Notes under the pieces: model-generated | Told to the model about the DNA's origin: nothing | Database searches by the model: none | Seen by the model: only the letters and a program-made list of their open reading frames with translations | Shown here: piece after piece, positions 12,743 to 23,880 of the stretch | Position numbering within the stretch: the first letter of the stretch is position 1 | Layout of the letters: each line of letters starts with the position of its first letter | Source: Epiperipatus broadwayi | Lineage: Eukaryota > Onychophora > Udeonychophora > Euonychophora > Peripatidae | DNA: 64,000 bases | NCBI GenBank assembly: GCA_028023455.1 | Contig: JAQFVV010000020.1 | Coordinates: 8,603,092 to 8,667,091 of the forward strand | Direction of reading: 5' to 3' | Position numbers and translations under genes: made by a program

Positions 12743-13128
12743 TAACTCTCCATACAGTAGCGCCATCAAGTGCAAGCCTTCATAAGCAATAGATGCAGGA
12801 AGGTTTGTGCATAAAATCCCTATCTAATGCCTACTCATCCAGTATCCCCAGACTAGTTTCTAGCTTGTGGCTTTCATCAGTGAGCAGCCTTGGATTTAAA
12901 AACACTGCATCTAGATCTTAAAATCTGATGCAACCCTCCAGAAACCACAAAGTAGAAACTAATCTGGGGATATTGGATGAATAGACACTAAATAAGAATT
13001 TTATGCACAAATATTCCTGCATCCATTGTTTATGAAGTCTTACACTTGATGGCACTACTGTATGGAGAATTTGCTATTATTATTCACAGCCTGTGTAAGC
13101 ATATGAAATGGTGATTATGTAATGTTTT
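12743..13128. repeat. Family A, long foldback copy
   Basis: Starts CTAACTCTCCATACAGTAGC and carries the left-arm series TTTGTGCATAAAATCCC, TACTCATCCAGTATCCCC and AGACTAGTTTCTAGC. After a centre it returns through the inverse series GAAACTAATCTGGGG, ATATTGGATGAATAG, GAATTTTATGCACAAA and GTATGGAGAATT. The right end continues to the family terminal motif, here GGTGATTATGTAATGTT. The two arms are diverged from each other by substitutions, so the copy is old. The minus-strand hammerhead motif in its left arm is the most complete in the family. Confidence 0.85.
12836..12897 (-). ncRNA. Candidate type I hammerhead ribozyme (family A)
   Basis: Read on the minus strand the order is ATCCAAGGCTGCTCA, CTGATGA, a 13-base stem II, GAAAC, TA, GTC, TGGGGATACTGGAT. 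All catalytic-core bases are intact. Predicted cleavage lies between plus-strand positions 12850 and 12851. Stem II is AGC/GCT around CACAA, with an A.A mismatch next to the core. Stem III is two pairs (A-U, C-G) across TA. Stem I is two short helices (CTCA-side with TGGG-side, and ATCCA with TGGAT) around an internal loop; one G.G mismatch lies in the inner helix. The family consensus repairs that mismatch. Fold drawn by hand; activity untested. Confidence 0.72.
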
Positions 13129-14794
13129 GATGGTTTTATATCTGATGTCTTTAGAATTAATTATTATTATGTATATTTGAATATATCTACATTTTTAAAT
13201 GTAATTTAGTTCAACTATGTAAATATTTTATAGATGCAATTACAAATAATATGTATGTTAGCATCTTTCTGAAAGGTGACTAAAAAAATTAAGCAGTAAA
13301 TTTCAATTTAAAAAATATTATAGAACTTAATAAGCTTTATATTTTGAGTACAGGTTTATATGTAAATATACAATCATGAATGTATGGGTAATAGGAGCAG
13401 TAATCTTTTCTATTCTTTGCAGATTCATCTATTGCAAGGTTGAGTAACCAATGATCACCAAAAATGGGTGTTGCATCTACACTTCCAAACTAGTTTCTGA
13501 TTAATGATAATCTTTAATGATTATTGAGATCCATTTAATTAATAAAAATGTATAGCTATTGGACAAATATCATGCCTGCATAAGTATAAATGGATATATT
13601 TTTTAAGAAGATAAAGTCAATTACTCAAGGCTTTAAAATGATGAATGTTTGGATTTAAAACTTTAGTGTTGTGTTGAAACTTAATAAAAGTATCTGCAAG
13701 ATATGTGAGTGAAATTTCTTTCCTTGAAGAAAATAGCCTAGAAACAGTAATTTTGTTCGAAGATATAAATGCAGTGGTATTATCTGGTACTCAGGCTTAC
13801 AAGATAGTTCTGGAATAAAGCACATAGAACGAATTTCTAGTTGCTAATTTTGAAGATAATTGGAGAAAATTATGTGATGCCTTGGTTTATACGTATGTGA
13901 ATTTATCATTTTTTATATATATATATGATTATATCTGTGTTTGAATATATACATATTTTTTCTATACTGGTATTTTGTATTGAATATTAAATTACCTTAT
14001 TTTTCACCCAATTCATAAATAGTTAAATGAAGTATTTTCTTCTTTCTGCTCATCACCCTTGACACCACTCTAGCAACTATAATGCTCATAGATAATAAGA
14101 TTCTGTCATTTATATCTGTTGAGAAATTTTTTTTTAAAGACATGTAAATCCTATCAGTAACTGCCATAAATAAAATGGTTGATAATTGTGTTTGGTAAGA
14201 AATTAATTTGAAGTTTATGGCAAATCTTTTTCATGAAGAAGCTGTCAACTTGAAGGAGTTGCTTAAAGTATCTCACAATTTCTGAAAAATCCATCTATCA
14301 CGTCATCGAAAGATGCAGTTGTCTTTAAAATTTTGACAGATTTTATACTAAATCAATTAAATATAAACATGACTTTTATATTTAAAAAAAAAAAAAAACG
14401 CTTGTGAAACTGCAAACAACATTTATAATTTATGGAAAAGGGGGGGGGGGAGTCTGGAAAGAATTTAAGATTTTTTTTCTCTATTAATAATTTGCCATGT
14501 AGTAGTATATGATTGAATTAAATGTAAGGGTGGTTCAGAGAATTAAATATCTTATATAAATTTATCATACACAAGAAAGGCTGACATGAATATTGAGGTG
14601 AAACACAAATACTAACTTGTATTTAACAAGTTAAAAGGTAGAGTATTACATCATCAATATACAACTACTTTAACTAAATTAGTTGTAGCCAGAGTTATTA
14701 TTTTGTCAAATTTATTGCTAAAAGAGAGACGTAGATTCTTATTTTATTAAAAAAAAAGATATATGGCTTTATTGCTCAGGTTTTTATAAGAAGT
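13129..14794. other. Spacer with one ancient family A-like scrap
   Basis: Near 13415-13505 the order CATCTATTGCAAGGTTGAGT, then CCAATGATC, then CCAAACTAGTTTCTGA resembles family A but is heavily diverged. A similar scrap occurs at about 48915-48965. A G-run (ten or more G) lies near 14441-14450 and an A-run just before it. No gene recognised. Confidence 0.45.
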
Positions 14795-14900
14795 TTGAGC
14801 TTCGGAGCCATGAATGCCAGAATCGATCCTGGGAATTCCTGATCCCAAGAATACTCTACCAACCATTCCAAACCATGCAGGGTATCTTATTTTATATAAA
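14795..14900 (-). repeat. tRNA-like SINE fragment
   Basis: On the minus strand there is a D-arm-like GGTTGGTAGAG followed, at the right distance, by a T-arm-like GGATCGATTCTGGC (9 of 11 fit to box B). Between them, TTGGGATCAGGAATTCCCA can form an anticodon-arm-like hairpin. A complete acceptor stem is not evident, so this is a tRNA-derived retroposon remnant rather than a functional tRNA gene. Confidence 0.5.
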
Positions 14901-15117
14901 GTGATGGGAGGGGAGAATTCATTTATCAATTCTGTGTAGGATTCTAAAAATATAATGGACAAATCATAAAATAAGTGATATTTTCTTTAACCTTTTGAAT
15001 GTGATGCTATTGAATATACTATTAAGAAACACACTTTGATATAATTGACAAAAATGGACAATTAAAGCCAACCTAAAAATATTTATAAAGCATTATTTTA
15101 ATGGGAAAGGTACTTTT

Positions 15118-15265
15118 AGATATATAAATAAACAGATATATAGGTAGATGGATAAAAGAATAAACAGATAGAGATAGATATATAGATAGATAGACAAATA
15201 GACAGATAGATAAATAGATATAGACAGATAGGCAAACAGATAAACATTTAAATTGATAGATAGGC
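15118..15265 (+). repeat. Imperfect GATA/GACA microsatellite
   Basis: Tetranucleotide repeat of GATA, GACA and AATA units with many interruptions. A second tract of the same type lies about 450 bp downstream. Confidence 0.85.
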
Positions 15266-15717
15266 AGGATGATAGTTTCAGTTAGTCAGTTGGTCAGACA
15301 GTGGGTATAAATTTAGAGTGCACTCTCTGCTACTTTGATTTCTAAAGGGAGTCTCAAACCCATCACTGGCACATCCAAGCACTAAATAGTCACATAGCAC
15401 TAGTGGCCATTGGAAGAGTTCCAATTATTTTGTCCACTAGTTAGAAAAACCGCAAATTTCATCAAAAATTAAAAAGTAAACATGCAAATTTCGCAGAACA
15501 AAAAAAAAAAATCAAACTCATCTAGAAATCAAAACACCAATTTATTAGGAATTAGAATATGACTAAAAGAAAAACTTCTGCTGCCTTAATCACATGACCA
15601 AAATGACAAATTATTACGGCAATCAAATATGAAAAAATGACTGCGAAATGTTAGCTTAATTACATTATTAAAGCAAAACAAAAAATAGCAAAATTCAAAA
15701 TTTCAGAAACAACTGCA

Positions 15718-15888
15718 AAAGATAAGTAAATGGATAAATATGTAAATGAATAAATAGATATGTGGATAAATGGATGGATAGATAGGAGATAGGTAAATAG
15801 GTAGGCAGACAAGCAGTCATGCAGACAGATATATACAGAAAGACAGCTATATATATAGGTAGATAAACAGACAAACGTAGATAAATAA
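15718..15888 (+). repeat. Imperfect GATA/GACA microsatellite
   Basis: Degenerate mixture of GATA, GGATA, GACA and AATA units. The 99-codon minus-strand open frame across it (Tyr/Leu/Ser/Ile-rich) is a translation of the microsatellite, not a gene. Confidence 0.85.
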
Positions 15889-17109
15889 TCATTTTTATTA
15901 TCAAATGAAAATGTACATGATTCAGCATTGGTGAGTTTCACAAAGAGCCAATTTTCCAATTTATTCTAAAAGGGCACAATTTTGATTCATTCTATTGGAA
16001 GAATATGATTAAGAATTAAATACAACGAAAAGCTACAATTTCACCAGATGTTGAAATCTTTCAAAATAAAACATTTACTGCAGAATAAATTAAAACCCAG
16101 CATTTTAAGATGTCAAAGAAACATGTGACATATGTAAAAATATTTGTTAATTTCACAAATTATAAGCATTGCAAAATTATTTTTATATTTTTTATGCTGT
16201 GCCTAGTTAGGTTAGTATGGCTGTATTTATTTTTTAGTGGCTGCTGTTGGTGCGAATAAATACACAGTTTATTAAATGTAGTTTCATATAAGTATTTTGA
16301 ATTATGAAAATATTTAAAAAAATACAATTTGCTCATATCTCAATACGCATTCTAAAATTACTAGCATTAAGTAAAGTAGGTCTACATTTAGAATATATAA
16401 AATTAAATCTCTTCATGGTGAAGAGATGAGGAATAGAATGAAGCAATCTTAGTATGATCATGTGAATGAAACAAATATACACAACCTGTCAGTTGCAGTT
16501 CGAATGTTAGTTGGATCCTCTGAAGGCAATCATTAAAATAATATATAAAAGTGTAAATACATTACAATATAAAAGTGATACAATTTTACTGATCGATATT
16601 TTTTTTTTTTTTTGTAAATATAATTAAAACTTTCATTCTTCCGCACGTTTTAGAAATATGCAAATAAAGACATCTGAAAAAGTTAAAAATACATATTGGA
16701 GGTCATTTACCTTTTACAGATGTCTTTAATTATGTTTCAAGAATGTATAGAGGATTCAAAGTTTTAAGTATGTCTAAAAAAACATGTGAGATGAAGTTGA
16801 ATTAATGCTACAATGTGTTTATGTTTAATAAAAAAACAACAACTGGGGTTTAAAATGTATATCTGACATAGGTGGAAATGCTGAAATTTAACACTCGAAA
16901 ATCAACTTATACATGCATGTATATATAAAAAGTGGATACCATCATTTTATAAAATTATTGCACTTGTCTGTCACTTTAAATGAGAAACAGAATGATCTCA
17001 ATTTTTCCTACGTTTTTAAACACATTTGAATTATATACAAACTGAAGGTAAACAACTTTATTCTTTTAATTATATTAAAAAACCTGCAACACATTTTTGT
17101 TTTCACATG
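15889..17109. other. AT-rich spacer
   Basis: No gene recognised. Confidence 0.6.
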
Positions 17110-17193
17110 TCAAATACGTTGACCGGGAAGCGACCTGGGCCAGCTGCTTGGAAGGCAGCTATGCTAACCACTAGGCCACCAACTCTTGACAAT
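17110..17193 (-). repeat. tRNA-derived SINE, old relative of family E
   Basis: The minus strand reads TTGTCAAGAGTTGGTGGCC, then box A TGGCCTAGTGG (all fixed box A positions match), then CTGCCTTCCAAGCAGC, and a T-arm region GGTCGCTTCCCGG. It aligns end to end with the family E SINE (62463-62547), including the 5' start TTGTC and the 3' TGACA, but has many substitutions. Confidence 0.7.
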
Positions 17194-17864
17194 TTTATAA
17201 GAATTACACATTTTATGTAAGAATAATTTTAAAGCATTTATTAGCTACTTTCATGACTCAACCATCAGCAGTCCATTATAGTGACTCAAAGAGACAATTC
17301 GTATGACTGTATTTGGGACCATCAGCACAAAAGAAGCAAATAAATTATTACATAATTCATGTCAACTTCAAGTTCTTGATTCTTTAAATTGATAAATTAA
17401 TTTAATCTAATAACAATATAAGAGGAAATAGTATTTTTGCGCACACACATATATATACGTATGTTATAAATTTACTAAGGTGCTTGATAATATCTGTAAC
17501 CAATCAAATCATTCAGACTTGTGACATACTTCTCCAAAGTTTCATATAAATCTTGAACAACCAATCAGGAAGTCTTAAAAAAAAAAGCATATTATATATC
17601 CGTAACATTTAATTGTTTATATATATTGTGACCTTTGCTTCAAGGAAGCTAGTGTTTCATTATTGCTGACATTTAACTAGAAAAAAAAAATTTTCTAAGA
17701 AAAATTTATTACGTCAACTGTTTCTATAATTTATCTAAGCATGGACAAGTCTACATAGCCGATAATTAAAATATTTCTATCACGAATATATAAAATTATA
17801 TTTTAAGTGATTGCTTTGTTAAAATATTTTAAACTTATAATTAAAAACATCGTGCGTTAAATGT

Positions 17865-18290
17865 TTGTCCATCCCTCGTATATGTATGTAAATGGATTAT
17901 TCTTCAGTACATGAAGGGTCAGAATGACTAAATGGTCAACATGGATAGGATGACAACCTTGGCACTAACGAGGGCTTTGAACGTTTCATCATCAGATTTT
18001 CAATGAAAAAGATGGCTGAAGAGTTGTGGGTTGGAGTAGTTTGAAGCCTGTCCATTAAAGTATGAAGATTGGCTATCTTAATATAAAGCTGAGCACTGAT
18101 TGTATATGTATGTGTGGAGATAGTAATCTGGACCAACTGATGATTGCTGGTTTAGCATGAAATATGTATATTGGTGATTATTTATCCTTTCAACATGTGT
18201 ATGATCAGGTGGGTCAGCAATATGAGATGGCATGGAGAGTAAGGGTCATATGAAAGTCTGAGTTTGAATCCCTTATATATTAAACTAAAG
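17865..18290 (+). repeat. Family B, long copy
   Basis: Recurs at about 38815-39235 over its whole length and partly at five or more other sites. Landmarks in order: CCATCCCTCGTATATGTATG, TACATGAAGGGTCAGAATGA, TTTCATCATCAGATTTTCAA, GCCTGTCCATTAAAGTATGA, GGCTATCTTAATATAAA, the hammerhead-like block, CACATG-type sequence, GAGATGGCATGGAGAG, and a T-arm-like GAGTTTGAATCCC near the right end. The element is non-coding. It ends near TATATATTA; I saw no clear flanking duplication for this copy. Confidence 0.8.
18122..18182 (+). ncRNA. Candidate type I hammerhead ribozyme (family B, copy 1)
   Basis: CTGATGA (18137-18143), GAAA (18159-18162) and a permitted ATA cleavage triplet (18168-18170) are all present, so cleavage is predicted after 18170. 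Stem II is TGCT/AGCA around GGTTT; the core-proximal pair is lost here (T.T) but is G-C or G.U in sister copies. Stem III is ATA/TAT across a two-base loop. Stem I is ACCAA/TTGGT, then a TGG bulge on one side, then AGTAATC/GATTATT. Hand-drawn fold; activity untested. Confidence 0.72.
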
Positions 18291-18332
18291 CATATGTTAA
18301 TAAGTTAAATCTAAAATGTAGCTAATCATATT

Positions 18333-19066
18333 GCAATAGGCAAAACTCTCCATACAGTAATGCCACTCAGTGCAAGACAGTAATCAATGGATGCCAGAAG
18401 GCCTGTGCATAAAATCCTTATCTAGTGCCTATTCATCCAATATCCCCAGACTAGTTTCTAGTTTGTGGCTTTTGTCAGTGAGGGCCCTTGAATCTGAGAG
18501 CACTGCACTTAGATCTTAGGATCTAATGCAACCCTCTATCAGCCACCTTTTATCTCTACTTAACTACAAAACTATGAATTTAAAATTGAAAACAATAATA
18601 TTTTTAATCCAAGCTCAGTAGCTTATATAGTCACATAGGTCTGAACTCAGTTTAGTACCCATACATTCTGATGTCTTTAGTTCTTTAATAACCATAGCCA
18701 CCACTATCCTATTAGGCAGGATTGGTCTTAAACCACTAAACATCACATGATCAGCATTTCTTATGCTTGCTCATAATTCTTATTAAAACAGGCAAAACTC
18801 TCCATACAGCAATGCCACTCAGTGCAAGCCAGAGTAATCAATGTATGCCAGAAGGCTTGTGCATAAAATCCCTATCTAGTGGCTACTCATCCAGTATCCA
18901 CAGACTAGTTTCTAGCTTATGGCTTTCATCGGTGAGGAGTCTTGGATCTGAGAGCACTGCACCTACATTTTAGGATCTAACGTGACCCTCTAGCAGCCAC
19001 CTTTTATCTCTACTTAACTACAAAACTATGAGTTTAAAACTGAAAATCATATGTTGTTTACTGGTT
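18333..19066 (+). repeat. Family A head-to-tail dimer
   Basis: Two family A units lie in the same orientation. The motif CAAAACTCTCCATACAG begins at 18341 and again at 18793, a period of 452 bp. The first unit is the longest seen. After the hammerhead region it continues through CCACCTTTTATCTCTAC, CAAAACTATGAATTTAAAA, CCAAGCTCAGTAGC and ACCATAGCCACCACTATCC, and joins the second unit at AACATCACATGATCA. The dimer is bracketed by a 10-bp direct repeat TAATCATATT (18323-18332 and 19067-19076), consistent with a target-site duplication. Minus-strand hammerhead remnants lie at about 18433-18497 (core G8 changed) and 18889-18950 (core U4 changed), so both are probably inactive. Confidence 0.82.
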
Positions 19067-20794
19067 TAATCATATTAAAGTTCAAATTATTAATACAAGT
19101 TAGAATGACTAGATAAATGTCCGAATTAGCCAATATTGATTAAATTAATTTAATGTTAAAATTTAAGCAATAGCTTTTATAATTCAAATAGGAAATTTTA
19201 TTTAAATTAATTTGTAATAGTAATCAGTCATTTTATTAAATAATCGTATTGAAATTAAAATAGAGATTAAACTAAATCAGTTTAATTTGGAAATAGACAA
19301 ACAAGTTTATTGTTATTCAAAGAAACTTTGAATTAAATAGTTAAAAGATGGGGAATGATTTCTAAATGTGTGGTTGTGCATGCTTGCTTGGTAATTTTAT
19401 GGAAATATTACTTTAGTTTGTAATATTTAATATTATTCTAGAGCATTTTTATTTGGTTAAAGAATTAAAAAAATATAAATTAACCTCTAATATTATTCAT
19501 TCATACAATTTAAAATAGTTTAAAGAAGTTAATAAAATTGAATAATGTTTATTCGTATTTTTTATTGTTTTTATTTAGCAATATAACTTAGTTAATGAAA
19601 AAAATCCAGACTAACACATGATTATATGGCTAGCATGTTGCTATATTTAGATTTGGACTATAAAAACCAATCGTTGATTTAAAGGTGGAGAAATCAATAG
19701 GAAATGATGCTTCTTGTCAATCAAATTGATTGACAATAGCAAACTATATAAGGATGCAGACACACATTTGGGGAGAAGTATATTAAAAAGAGCAATGGCA
19801 GCAAGAAGAAAGAAGAAGATTGAAGGGAAAAGTTTCTTTCACATCACTCAGAAGAATTTGCAGATGAAGTTAAAGTTGAAACACCAAAGTAAAGTGTAAA
19901 TTTTAAAAAGTTTTTTTTGTTACTAATTTTCATCCAAAATTAATCAGGGGATCGAAATCAACTGTTAAAGAAAGAATTTATAAATGAGGTGTCAATTAAT
20001 TGTCTAAAAATGATGAAAATTTTGTTTTGTTTTGTTATTCAGTATAAAGTGTTTACATTTTTTATTTGGAAGCAGATATATTGGAAGTATGTTAATACTA
20101 ACTACATAATTTTAATCTTCTGCAATAACTTATTAAGATAATATAATTCATCAGAAACTTTTAAAATGTTTATTGTCTTTTTTCTCAGAGATAATTCTTT
20201 AGAAAACTAAATATTCATGAAAGAGAAAACTGTTGTCATGAATGCTAATGATTTTATTGTTGTAGTAATTAAGTAATTGCTTATCATATAGATTAAAAGG
20301 GAAATTTGATTGATAAAGTTATTGAGACTTCCATTTATAAATTAATATTCTTAATTTGAAGAATTATTGATATAGAATTTATATTTTCTATGAATGACTT
20401 ACGTAATTGTTACTTTAAATATGCTCAAAGTTAAAGAAAGTTTGAACTTAATACCTGCATGAAAATGGTTGAATAAACCATAGAATATGTAAATGTTTCA
20501 TTCAGAAAAGTTACTTAATTATAGAAGAGATATATTATTAATGCTGTATGAATATGAATTTAAAAAATCAATCTAATTTGAAAGAAAAATGTTTATGAGC
20601 AGACCACTATATTAAATACTGTGTTTGAAAAAACTTGCATCTATTGAAAGAGAAATGGTTAGAAACATACTGATATATTAAATACTGTGTTTAGAAAAAC
20701 CCTACTTGTATTGGAAAAGAAAAATATGTGTTAAATGCTAATTTAAAAATCATTATTTATATTGAACCAAGGGAAATTATTGTAATGTGATAAA
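19067..20794. other. AT-rich spacer with a perfect small palindrome
   Basis: TTGTCAATCAA and its inverse TTGATTGACAA meet with one central base at 19714-19736. A roughly 66-bp imperfect direct repeat (ATATTAAATACTGTGTTT) occurs at about 20609 and 20675. The 61-codon Lys-rich frame at 19714-19899 has no supporting evidence. Confidence 0.5.
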
Positions 20795-23715
20795 ATGTTG
20801 AACTATTCTGTCCAATATATGTGTTTCTACTCACCAATGTTACATCATTATTTTAATCTTGAACTCTGTCCATCTATAATCTTAGATCATGCTGCCCAGT
20901 TCATCACTCTCGACTTAACAAAAATACAGAATACAACAATAGCCCTTCAAAAGACTATGCGAATATTTCTTCCAGCACAAACAACTGAATTCCTATATTC
21001 AGAAACATATACAATGCTCCAAAAATTTCAAAACATGTCACCTGATCCAGTACAAAAGTATATAGCATTCACCAATATACTTTCTTTCAACATCAATCAT
21101 ATTACTTGCAATTCAACACCTCCCACCAGATTATTAGCTTTGGCAGATGAACTATATAAAAGAATAACCATTTCCAGACCAACTACAGATAATCAAACAC
21201 AAATTAAAAAACTTACAGAAATGTACAACAATACATGCAACACACTAAAGCAATATGTAGCAATAAAAAAGAAAAAATATACCTTACCCAAGAACACACT
21301 TGGACCAGAGCATATATACGGTGGGCATTGGGATACCCATCCACAGTCAGAGTGCCTATGGCACTTAAAATAAATGGCTCTATAACAGCTGGACATAACA
21401 TGATAAACCCAATATATTAACACTTTAAAAAAAACTGCAAAACCAAAGAGTGTACATACCAAATGAAAACATATTTGGAGACCCTGAAACAGACACACCA
21501 ATAACAACAACTGACATTGTATTTCAATTTGCAACAATAACAAACACATGTCACCCAGGACCACAAGGAATTCACAAATTTGTGTTCAAACATCTTAGTC
21601 ACTTCACAGCCAAATACCTATGCGATCTAGCCAATTACATATCCCCAAAAATTTACAACATACAAAGTCTATACCCAATTGCAATGGTTCTATTTAACAA
21701 AAAACCAACAGCAATATCATCTTTATCTAATCTACGACCAATTTCAGTGGGACCTTTAGGAATAAAAATTCTTGAAAGAGTAATAAAGGAGAAAATAGAA
21801 CAACACATAATCCCCAATATGCCAAAAATGGATCATCCATTAGCTAGGGTGCCTTAATGTACAAAACAATTATCAAAGTAGTAAAAAAAGAAAGAATTAT
21901 GCACCAGTTACAGTTCAACTAGACATTGAGGCAGCATTTGACTCAGTGCCTATAGCCAAATTATTAGATGTGCTGAAAAAACAACACCACCTCCATCCCT
22001 ACTATATATAATAGCCAATCTGCTACTCAGCATGAAATTCACATCACATTGAATGGGAAAAATCACCAGCCTTTAGACTGAGTCAATCCATCCCACAAGG
22101 ATCCCTCCTCAGTGCCTTGCTCTTTACAATATATATATATATATAAATCCTCTATTAATAGAGATACAGAAAAAATAAAAGGCATTCAAATCCCAAACAC
22201 TGCTTTAAATATATCATGCATAGCCTATATGGACAATGTAACCATTTTCCTCCCCTCTTAAAAAAAATCTCCCCATATTACAAGAGATAATCAAGAATTA
22301 TACCTCAAATTTTAATTTAAAAATTAGCATAAATAAAACTGCTGCATGGTCAATATACACAGACAAGCACTGTACAGAGATGTTTAATGGTAAACCATCT
22401 GCTTTCCAGGGTTTCCCATTCTACCTTGGAACCAATGGAATGAGGCAAAAAATTCAAAATAAATTAAAAAAGATGCTGAAAAAATCACAGCCTCACTTGA
22501 AAAATCATACCTGTCAATATATGTAAAGATAGCACTATTTAATCAACTTATAATTACAAATATTACCTACTACACACCTATAATCAAATTTGAAAAAAAC
22601 ATTTATATGTAAAATCTCATCAATCTGTAACAAACTAATATGGAAGAGAAAGACAGTGGCAATCGCTATAAAAAATCTGAGCAGACCACCACATAGCAAT
22701 GGACTTGGACTCCATACAATCAATGTTTTTTACACACAGAAATCAGTAAATCTTATAACAGCAACCATAAAAAGATTTCCAGATCTGGAGTGTGTAATCA
22801 GTATAATACCCACAGACAGACCACCCCCTTCATATGGATACCTATCCACACTGATTGAAGAACTCAAGCCAATATACAACAAAATATCACTCAATAATGA
22901 CAACAAGTATACGTACTGGGACATTTATAATATAGTATACCAAACCAGACACTTAATCTACATCCACCGGTTCTTGGGATAGACAACAGGAAACTACTGC
23001 AACAATTCAGAAAATGGTCACTAGAACCAGAATGATTTGATTTTCTACTTAAGCTTAATCTTAATGCTCTACCCACAACACATTTCCTTAGATTTCGTAG
23101 ATTCTATACAAATATAGACCCCATGTGGGCTATGTCATAGAGAAGAAGAGACACAAGATCATTTTCTTCATTCCTGAAGTTCCCTAGAAACAATACATAG
23201 CACAATGTTTAAGACATACAGAAAGGCTATCATTTCAATTGATGAAATAATAAATACATTTAAAAAAGGCAACATCCCTGCTATTCGTGCAGCAACATAC
23301 AGCCTTTATGCATACTGGTGTACCAGATGCATTTTTGCACTTGCTAATAACCCTCAACACCACCCAGCAACATATTCAATAAAACTAGAACTGTTCAGAA
23401 AAAGAGACAGCATCCTAGCTCAACCAGATGTATTTGCAGCCACATGGTCACACTTGAAACAAAGATCCAGTCTATGAAATATAAATCCAATATGATAGAT
23501 GATGACATTTTCAACATCAACATTTTTTCCAACTTCAAAGAGATGCAAGCATAAACTGAACTAAATAAAAGACCAAATTTAAAAACAAGCAAAAAAGTAT
23601 GCAGAAATGATAAAGACTTATATACTGAAAGTTGTTGTAATTTGTTTTGCATTTGTAACAAATAAATATGTTACTAGATGTGACTCTGTAACTTTTTAGA
23701 CTCAATAAAGTTTTG
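20795..23715 (+). pseudogene. Dead Tx1/L1-like LINE (ORF2 remains)
   Basis: A reverse-transcriptase polyprotein is spread over all three frames with stops and frameshifts. In order: an N-terminal linker (20795-21373, continuing in another frame to about 21415); HPGPQGIHKFVFKHL and NLRPISVGPLG (21555-21770); RT motif A LDIEAAFDSVP (about 21918-21950); motif B SIPQGSLLSALLF (about 22095-22130); and motif C degenerated to AYMDN (22223-22237) where a YxDD-type site is expected. Next comes a thumb/connection block with LIWKR and NGLGL (22630-22720), typical of the L1/Tx1 group, then a C-x2-C...H-type knuckle near 23120-23160 and a C-terminal domain ending at 23475. The 3' end runs into (ATA)n. The lost second catalytic Asp and the many breaks mean it is inactive. 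The 5' endonuclease is not visible, so the copy is 5'-truncated or too decayed upstream. Confidence 0.85.
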
Positions 23716-23724
23716 CTTTGAAAC

Positions 23725-23752
23725 ATAATAATAATAATAATAATGATAGTGA

Positions 23753-23838
<86 letters not shown>

Positions 23839-23848
23839 ATAGTAATAA

Positions 23849-23879
<31 letters not shown>

Positions 23880-23880
23880 A
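23725..23880 (+). repeat. (AAT)n-(AGT)n-(AAT)n compound microsatellite
   Basis: About 30 consecutive AGT units flanked by AAT units. It starts exactly where the preceding LINE's (ATA) tail would be, so it probably grew from that tail. Ser-rich and Leu-rich open frames on both strands are artefacts of the repeat. Confidence 0.9.

Noticed and set aside
15660-15959. 99-codon minus-strand open frame
   Set aside because: Translation of the GATA/GACA microsatellite, with no motif.
19714-19899. Basic 61-codon frame as a small protein gene
   Set aside because: It begins within a perfect DNA palindrome and has no motif, no splice context and no second copy to compare.
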